The notes under the pieces are model-generated. The model saw only the letters and a program-made list of their open reading frames with translations, made no database searches and was not told where the DNA came from. Below, in pieces: positions 59,679 to 64,000 of a stretch of 64,000 bases of DNA. The translations under genes and the position numbers were made by a program. The stretch is from Candidatus Saccharimonadota bacterium (GTDB lineage: Bacteria > Patescibacteriota > Saccharimonadia > Saccharimonadales > Saccharimonadaceae), in assembly GCA_017531585.1 (NCBI GenBank), contig JAFXKT010000002.1, forward strand, positions 444,203 through 508,202, in the 5' to 3' direction. How positions within the stretch are numbered: position 1 is the first letter of the stretch; the number at the start of each line of letters is the position of its first letter.

Positions 59679-60482
59679 ATGTATTTACTTATCGATGTCG
59701 GTGGCACCAAGACTTTGCTCGCCATCGCAAACCCAAAAGGTAAAATTCTTCATTCTATCAAGTTCCCTACCATTCACGACCAAAATAACTTTGCAAAAAA
59801 TCTTGTTCAGCAAATCCGTAGCAACTTCGCCCTCGGTAGCATCGAGGCCATAGGCGTTGCCCTGCCAGGGGTCGTAAAAGATAACAAGGTCCAGTGGCTC
59901 GGTAATCTCCCTTGGAAGAACTTCGATCTAGCCAAAATCCTCAAGGACGAATTTGGCATCCCGGCATATATCGAGAATGATGCCAATCTTGCTGCTCTTG
60001 CAGAGGCCAAAAACAAAACTGGCCGTACTCTTTATCTTACCTTCTCTACCGGTATCGGCGGCGGCGTTGTAGACAATAATGTCCTATCTAAAAAATTCCA
60101 AGATTTCGAACCAGGTCATACTATCTATGAATACAATGGCGAAAAGTCCGAATGGGAGGATCTAGCCTCCGCTAAGGCTTTTGTTGACCAGTACGGCATC
60201 AAAGTTCAAGACATTAAAGATAAGAAATGCTGGAGCAAAGAGATCCCAGAGCGCATCGCCCTCGGTCTCGCCCCTGTTATCACCGAAACTAAGCCAGATC
60301 GCGTCGTTTTTGGCGGTCCACTCGGCTTCGAGCTAAAGCGTTACCGCACGCCACTTCGCAGAATCCTCAAGAATAGGCTAAACACCAAGACTCTTCCAAG
60401 ATTTACCGCTGCCAAATACGGCAATTTCTCTGTTATTGAAGGTTGTTTCCTCTATGCTAAAGCTAACAACACTAATAAATAA
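59679..60482 (+). CDS. ROK-family sugar kinase
   Basis: 267 residues. YLLIDVGGTKTLLAIAN is the phosphate-binding start, IENDANLAALAE the ROK catalytic region (Asp) and FSTGIGGGVVDN the second phosphate loop. The ROK zinc motif CxCGxxGC is missing: the stretch after EPGHTIYEYNGE has no cysteines. ATG 59679 is decided by the leaderless spacing and by homologue starts. Glucose is the likeliest sugar but not proven. Confidence 0.88.
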   Translation: MYLLIDVGGTKTLLAIANPKGKILHSIKFPTIHDQNNFAKNLVQQIRSNFALGSIEAIGVALPGVVKDNKVQWLGNLPWKNFDLAKILKDEFGIPAYIENDANLAALAEAKNKTGRTLYLTFSTGIGGGVVDNNVLSKKFQDFEPGHTIYEYNGEKSEWEDLASAKAFVDQYGIKVQDIKDKKCWSKEIPERIALGLAPVITETKPDRVVFGGPLGFELKRYRTPLRRILKNRLNTKTLPRFTAAKYGNFSVIEGCFLYAKANNTNK

Positions 60483-60891
60483 AATTACTCAGGATCATCC
60501 TGAACTGAAGCTCGAAAGCGGCGAACGCTTTGCTTTTCATCCCCCAAATACAATCTTTTATAGCGAGCAAAGCGATAGCGAACGCCCAGATCTCTTAATC
60601 CTACACGAATTAGGCCACTACCTTAACGGCAACCAAGACTATACGAGCGATATTGCCCTGCTTCGCATCGAATCAGAGGCATGGGAAACCGCCAAAAAGC
60701 TCACTAAAAAATATAAGATCAAGTGGGACGAAGATTTTGCTCAGGATCGTCTAGATAGTTATCGTGACTGGATGCACAGTGCGTCACTTTGTTCATTCTG
60801 CAACATTAATGGCTACCAGGACACAAACGGTTTATACCATTGCCCTTTATGTAATAAAAAATGGCCAAGACAAGAAATACCAGAAGACTAA
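60454..60891 (+). CDS. HELGH-type zinc metallopeptidase-like protein with zinc ribbon
   Basis: 145 residues. LLILHELGHYLNGN holds an HExxH zinc site, with E in RIESEAWETAKKL as a possible third ligand, as in ImmA/IrrE-like proteases. The C-terminus has CSFC...CPLC, a zinc ribbon. It overlaps the ROK gene by 29 nt (ATG 60454, GAAGG upstream), so the two are coupled. Substrate unknown. Confidence 0.78.
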   Translation: MLKLTTLINKITQDHPELKLESGERFAFHPPNTIFYSEQSDSERPDLLILHELGHYLNGNQDYTSDIALLRIESEAWETAKKLTKKYKIKWDEDFAQDRLDSYRDWMHSASLCSFCNINGYQDTNGLYHCPLCNKKWPRQEIPED

Positions 60892-60920
60892 AAATACTCC
60901 GGAGAACCCGGAGTATTTTA
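60891..60920. terminator. Bidirectional terminator
   Basis: AATACTCCGG pairs with CCGGAGTATT with T-runs both ways. Confidence 0.8.
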
Positions 60921-60934
60921 TTTTATCAAATCAA

Positions 60935-61138
60935 TTAAGCGTTCTTTTTTGCTTTACCACGCTTGCTAATACGGCCACCCTTTGCACCAGCGATCTTTGC
61001 TAGTTCTGGGTTTGCAGCGAAACCGCCAGTATGACCATTGCGGCCACCCTTGCGACCGATTTCTGCGTAGAAATCTTTACCGTACTTTGTCTTATTAGTG
61101 TTTGCAGCCTTCTGGCCACCAGCTTTTGTACCTGCCAT
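60935..61138 (-). CDS. KGG-repeat stress-type protein
   Basis: 67 residues, basic and Gly-rich. GTKAGGQKAANTNKTKYG, IGRKGGRNGHTGGFA and IAGAKGGRISKRGK are copies of the KGG motif found in small general-stress proteins such as GsiB-like and YciG-like ones. ATG 61138 (MAGTKAGG) is chosen over the longer frame on motif grounds. No strong ribosome binding site is present. Confidence 0.8.
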   Translation of the reverse strand: MAGTKAGGQKAANTNKTKYGKDFYAEIGRKGGRNGHTGGFAANPELAKIAGAKGGRISKRGKAKKNA

Positions 61139-61281
61139 TGTTGTACATTCCCATTTCTGCCCACCAATACTATTTAATATAACCACCCCGAAGTATTCCC
61201 CTCAGGTGCTTATGGCTATTCTAACATAAAGCTTATCTTTTGTCAATACGCTTTTTCTTATTTTTATGTTATAATAACCGA

Positions 61282-61448
61282 ACAACAGATTGCAAAAAGC
61301 GTAAAAGTTTTCCCAAAGTTTTCCACAAAAAGTACTTGCGCTTATACCAAATGTGATATAAAATAAAGCTAGTTCTAAGGATGATGCGAGAGTCCTTAAA
61401 ACAAAAACATAAATCCCTACCATCGAGAGCAAAAGGTAGGGATTTTTC
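61282..61448 (+). ncRNA. Candidate small RNA
   Basis: The gap 61139-61551 has no real gene. A TATGTTATAAT promoter (TATAAT 61270-61275) and a second one (TTGCGC 61336-61341, TATAAA 61357-61362) point into it. Downstream are a hairpin AAGGA/TCCTT and a strong terminator AAATCCCTACC/GGTAGGGATTTTT at 61410-61448. The transcript would be ~165 or ~78 nt. Function unknown. Confidence 0.45.
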
Positions 61449-61467
61449 TTGTATATGCCCTTTTATC

Positions 61468-61496
61468 AAAAAAGACGCATTTAGACGCGTCTTTTT
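61468..61496 (-). terminator. Terminator of the 61552 gene
   Basis: AAAAGACGC pairs with GCGTCTTTT and has T-runs on both strands. A second hairpin (GAGAGGCC...CGGCTCTC) lies at about 61501-61522. Confidence 0.75.
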
Positions 61497-61551
61497 GTTT
61501 TGAGAGGCCTTAGAGCGGCTCTCACGCGGTCGTTTTTAAACGCAAGCTTTA

Positions 61552-61791
61552 TTAATTCTTGCCAAATAGACCCTTTACCTTATCAGCAATGCCGCCAGCC
61601 AAAGCGCCAGAAATCGCATCGTAAATCTTGTTTGCAATATCCTCAGAAATGCCAACTTTCTTTAGCGTTTCGATCATGCTGTTTTTATCACCAAAGTTAA
61701 TATTCTTGATCGCTTCGCCCGCCTTCTTGGCCATATCGTCATCAAGATGTACTTTTTCTTTAATCGTCTTAACAATTTCTTCAATATTCAT
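61552..61791 (-). CDS. Hypothetical small helical protein
   Basis: 79 residues: IEEIVKTIKEKVHLDDDMAKKAGEAIKNINFG, then a helix and an Ala/Gly-rich end (AISGALAGGIADKVKGLFG) that could touch membrane. GAGGAGG lies 6-7 nt upstream. Family not recognised. Confidence 0.75.
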   Translation of the reverse strand: MNIEEIVKTIKEKVHLDDDMAKKAGEAIKNINFGDKNSMIETLKKVGISEDIANKIYDAISGALAGGIADKVKGLFGKN

Positions 61792-61835
61792 AATTATCCT
61801 CCTCTTTAATCATAACATCCAAATACGGAAGCAAT

Positions 61836-61860
61836 AAAAAATGCCGAAACATCGGCTTTC
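61836..61860 (-). terminator. Terminator of tRNA-Ile
   Basis: GCCGA-TGT-TTCGGC hairpin followed on the minus strand by TTTTTT. Confidence 0.65.
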
Positions 61861-61866
61861 TTTGAA

Positions 61867-61943
61867 TGGTGGGGATATGTGGACTTGAACCACAGACCTC
61901 GTCATTATCAGTGACGCGCTCTAACCAGCTGAGCTATATCCCC
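61867..61943 (-). tRNA. tRNA-Ile (anticodon GAT), CCA encoded
   Basis: 77 nt. The acceptor GGGGATA pairs with TATCCCC, with A and CCA following. D-arm AGCTCAGCTGGTTAGAGC, anticodon loop CTGATAA (GAT), T-arm GTGGTTCAAGTCCAC. This is the tRNA whose uncharged form the ileS T-box should sense. A promoter TTGCAT...TAAAAT lies at about 61955-61990. Confidence 0.97.
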
Positions 61944-62014
61944 TTTTACTCTTATTATTTTACTAGATAAAATCTTGAAATGCAAGATATTTAGGGTTAA
62001 TTGCCAATAATTGG

Positions 62015-62071
62015 TATAATCTAAGCATCCGAGAGAAAAAGACGAGCAAGCTCGTCTTTTTTAGAGGATGC
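62015..62071 (+). promoter_or_regulatory. Promoter followed at once by nested hairpins
   Basis: TGGTATAAT (TATAAT 62015-62020) should start RNA near 62026. The RNA begins with GCATCC (62025-62030), which pairs with GGATGC (62066-62071) and encloses a terminator GACGAG-CAAG-CTCGTC plus TTTTTT (62041-62062). A second, leaderless promoter for the next gene follows at 62091. Confidence 0.5.
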
Positions 62072-62090
62072 ACCATATTACACCGAATGG

Positions 62091-62096
62091 TATAAT
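62091..62096 (+). promoter_or_regulatory. Leaderless promoter of the 62103 gene
   Basis: TGGTATAAT ends exactly 6 nt before ATG 62103. Confidence 0.65.
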
Positions 62097-62102
62097 ATAT
62101 CC

Positions 62103-62348
62103 ATGGAATGGCAATTTAGCATTGGAGCATCATTACTCGGTCTCCTAATCATGGCGATTGGCGTTGGCTTCGTAGTCTTCCATCAGAAGCTCGCAGATAG
62201 CTTCTTTGGCGGAGTTTCAAGCTACGGCAAAACCCAGCTCGCCGGCATCATTATCATTATTTTAGGGTTCATTCTTTTAACTAATCTTCATACCCTAATT
62301 ATCTACTGGTTGGTAAGCCTTATTGCGCCAAAACCGCTTGGTAAATAA
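62103..62348 (+). CDS. Hypothetical two-helix membrane protein
   Basis: 81 residues with membrane segments at about 7-27 (IGASLLGLLIMAIGVGFVVF) and 46-73 (LAGIIIIILGFILLTNLHTLIIYWL), joined by a short loop. A basic end (KPLGK) lies inside. No motif is recognised. Confidence 0.75.
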   Translation: MEWQFSIGASLLGLLIMAIGVGFVVFHQKLADSFFGGVSSYGKTQLAGIIIIILGFILLTNLHTLIIYWLVSLIAPKPLGK

Positions 62349-62356
62349 ACAAACAA

Positions 62357-62384
62357 AAACCGACCCATAAGGGCCGGCTTTTTT
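62357..62384. terminator. Bidirectional terminator
   Basis: AACCG-CCC pairs with GGG-CGGCTT and ends in TTTTTT, between convergent genes. Confidence 0.75.
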
Positions 62385-62385
62385 G

Positions 62386-62826
62386 TTATAGTTCAATTCT
62401 GAAGCTATTTGTATCGCGGATTTCTGCGCCCATCTTCTGGTAGAATTTGACTGCGCCTGCCTTCTTGCCTTTTCCGGAAGAAGTAAATTCGAGGCGATGA
62501 CAACCTTTTCTCTGACCCCAAGCCATGATCGCTTCAAACATCTTTGTACCAATACCCTGATGCTGATATTCGTGCGATACGACGAAATCTTCAAGATACA
62601 AATTCTTATCGATTAGAGCCCCCATAATAACAGATACGGAAGCCATAGCTACAAGCTTTTCGCCATCCATCATTACAATAATGTCATGCCAAGGCGATTC
62701 AATAATATCCTCAATAACCTCACGTCTGACCGGTTCACCTTCGTAGTGCGAGCTAAGATCTTTTAGCAAAGCCCCCATCTGCTCCGCAATATCCGTATCA
62801 TAATCCATTAGTACACTAATGTTCAT
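62386..62826 (-). CDS. GNAT-family N-acetyltransferase
   Basis: 146 residues. The acetyl-CoA loop is YQHQGIGTKMFEAIM, preceded by the LEDFVVSHEYQ strand, and a typical GNAT end follows (KKAGAVKFYQKMGAEIRDTNSFRIEL). The acceptor is unknown. ATG 62826 is chosen by AGGAG 7 nt upstream; it overlaps glmM by 11 nt, so it is coupled to it. Confidence 0.88.
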   Translation of the reverse strand: MNISVLMDYDTDIAEQMGALLKDLSSHYEGEPVRREVIEDIIESPWHDIIVMMDGEKLVAMASVSVIMGALIDKNLYLEDFVVSHEYQHQGIGTKMFEAIMAWGQRKGCHRLEFTSSGKGKKAGAVKFYQKMGAEIRDTNSFRIEL

Positions 62827-64000
62827 CACCTATCTCCTTTTTTACTATTTCAGCGAGTAGTTCAGCAATCTGTTCATCTTCTCTCTGATCTGGACCTTCC
62901 ACCAAGATACGAAGCTTGTTTTCAGTGCCAGAATAGCGCGTAAATACTCTACCGCGGCCAGAAAGAATCTCTTCTGCCTTTGCTACCATGGCGTTCCAGC
63001 CCTGAACCTGTTCGAGTGGACGTTTTTCCTTAACACTTACAGCAAGCTGAGCATTTGGGAATTCTTCATAATCTGGCCACAAATCAGCAAGCGCACATTC
63101 CTTCTCTTGCATAATCTTTCTTGCAAAGAGCGCAACAAAGCTGCCGTCGCTACCATTTAGCCATGGCAAATAGATAATATGTCCAGCATTCTCGCCGCCA
63201 AGAATTGAGCCAAGTTCTTTGCACTTCCTGGCTACTGCACGGTCGCCAACAACGACCTTCTCGACACGGATCCCCTTGGCTTCCAAATATTGAATCGCGG
63301 CCAAGTTGCTATACTCCGTCAAAACAACCGTATCATTTGTGAGCTCGCCCTTTTCTTTGAGACATAGAGCCAACATCGAAACGATTCTGTCACCATTCCA
63401 AACACGGCCATATTCATCAACCAAAATTGCACGATCGGCATCACCATCAAGTGCAATACCCATCAAGCCTTTTTGTTTGCATTCTTTTGCAAGAACTTCT
63501 GGATGGAGCGCACCAAAGCCATCATTGATATTCTTACCGTTTGGCTCAACATCGATATTCTTTACTTCAAAACCAAAATCTTCGAATACAACGTGCGAGA
63601 AAGAATAGCCAGCACCGGATGCAGAATCCATCAAGAATTCGCCAGCGCCTTTAATATAATTCTCAGACTCTTCGCCATTAATAGCAAGTTTAAGGAGCTC
63701 AGAAGCCGCCTGAGCGTATTTATCGACGTATTTTGCATCTGCACCCATATCAACAAAAGATTGCTCTTCTGGATCGGTATCAGGGTCTAATTCTAGGCCG
63801 AAGAAACGCTTCTCAATATTAAGCTCAGTTTCATCGGTTGTTTTATCGCCATCAGAAGCAAATAGCTTAACACCATTGTCCGTTGCAGGGTTATGCGAAG
63901 CGGTAACCATAATACCACCATCACAATCAGACTTTTCGATAATCTTCTGGATTGCTGGAGTTGGCAAAACACCAAGATCTTCGATTTCAACGTCTTTAGA
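62816..64000 (-). CDS. glmM: Phosphoglucosamine mutase-like phosphohexomutase (N-terminus off the right edge)
   Basis: About 394 visible residues; the frame is open to the right edge and the visible part begins just before DLGVLPTPAIQ. TASHNP holds the phosphoserine, DGDADRAILVDE the metal site, GGENAGHI the sugar loop and RYSGTENKLRILVEG the phosphate site. GlmM makes glucosamine-1-phosphate for peptidoglycan. The sugar loop GENAGH differs from the usual GExSGH, so glucose or mannose phosphate are possible. Confidence 0.85.
   Translation of the reverse strand, partial: SKDVEIEDLGVLPTPAIQKIIEKSDCDGGIMVTASHNPATDNGVKLFASDGDKTTDETELNIEKRFFGLELDPDTDPEEQSFVDMGADAKYVDKYAQAASELLKLAINGEESENYIKGAGEFLMDSASGAGYSFSHVVFEDFGFEVKNIDVEPNGKNINDGFGALHPEVLAKECKQKGLMGIALDGDADRAILVDEYGRVWNGDRIVSMLALCLKEKGELTNDTVVLTEYSNLAAIQYLEAKGIRVEKVVVGDRAVARKCKELGSILGGENAGHIIYLPWLNGSDGSFVALFARKIMQEKECALADLWPDYEEFPNAQLAVSVKEKRPLEQVQGWNAMVAKAEEILSGRGRVFTRYSGTENKLRILVEGPDQREDEQIAELLAEIVKKEIGDEH

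Noticed and set aside
61319-61327. DnaA box TTTTCCACA as a sign of the replication origin
   Set aside because: Only a single box was seen, with no dnaA or dnaN nearby.
61202-61432. A 76-residue hydrophobic minus-strand frame in the gap before the KGG gene
   Set aside because: It runs through a terminator hairpin and two promoter-like sites and has no ribosome binding site; the gap is better read as non-coding.

Overview
The window looks like chromosome from a member of the Candidate Phyla Radiation, most likely a Saccharibacteria (TM7) relative. This rests on trimmed core proteins (a two-domain-short Rel, a lid-less adenylate kinase, a short IF-2 and a short S1), a large share of lineage-specific membrane and surface proteins, a Gram-positive-type sortase system and moderate base composition. 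The standard code is used: TGA acts as a stop, for example at 8281. No transposase, prophage or CRISPR array was seen.

Layout. 1-3.7 kb: a partial hypothetical gene, a PEGA-domain protein and a sortase, with a 9-bp tandem repeat between the last two. 3.7-13.1 kb: tRNA-Leu, several short plus-strand orphan genes, a CDP-alcohol phosphotransferase, a membrane-anchored serpin, an HD protein, exonuclease III and Rel. 13.2-18.9 kb: one 1903-residue thioester/Cna-B-like surface protein. 19-27.7 kb: glycyl-tRNA synthetase, recO with a minimal two-component pair, xseA/xseB, a flippase-like protein, a Trm11-like methylase and bL27. 27.7-33.5 kb: a five-gene operon (site-2 protease, CPBP protease, mutM, polymerase delta-like, EEP nuclease) and bL21. 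34-38.8 kb: a second surface locus with a DUF11 protein carrying an FPHTG signal and an acidic/Thr-rich membrane protein. 39-42.3 kb: ileS behind a T-box leader with a very short Stem I. 42.4-49.7 kb: ftsA, ftsZ, an nrdR without zinc ligands, adk, map, bS21 and recJ. 49.8-57.8 kb: priA, def, fmt, infB. 57.9-64 kb: rpsA, a ROK kinase, a HELGH metallopeptidase, a KGG protein, tRNA-Ile, a GNAT acetyltransferase and glmM (partial).

How it fits together. The sortase near 3 kb could anchor at least three candidate substrates: the giant adhesin (NPETS), the DUF11 protein (FPHTG) and a coiled-coil protein (IPKTG). The serpin and two intramembrane proteases suggest an actively managed cell surface, as expected of an epibiont. 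def, fmt and map form the N-terminal formyl-methionine processing set; ftsA and ftsZ are the division core.

Two gene-expression styles stand out. Many core genes have an extended -10 box (TGnTATAAT) ending exactly 6 nt before the start codon, which implies leaderless mRNAs. A second group of small plus-strand genes has full -35/-10 promoters, long leaders, perfect Shine-Dalgarno sites and strong terminators. The most notable regulatory element is the ileS T-box.
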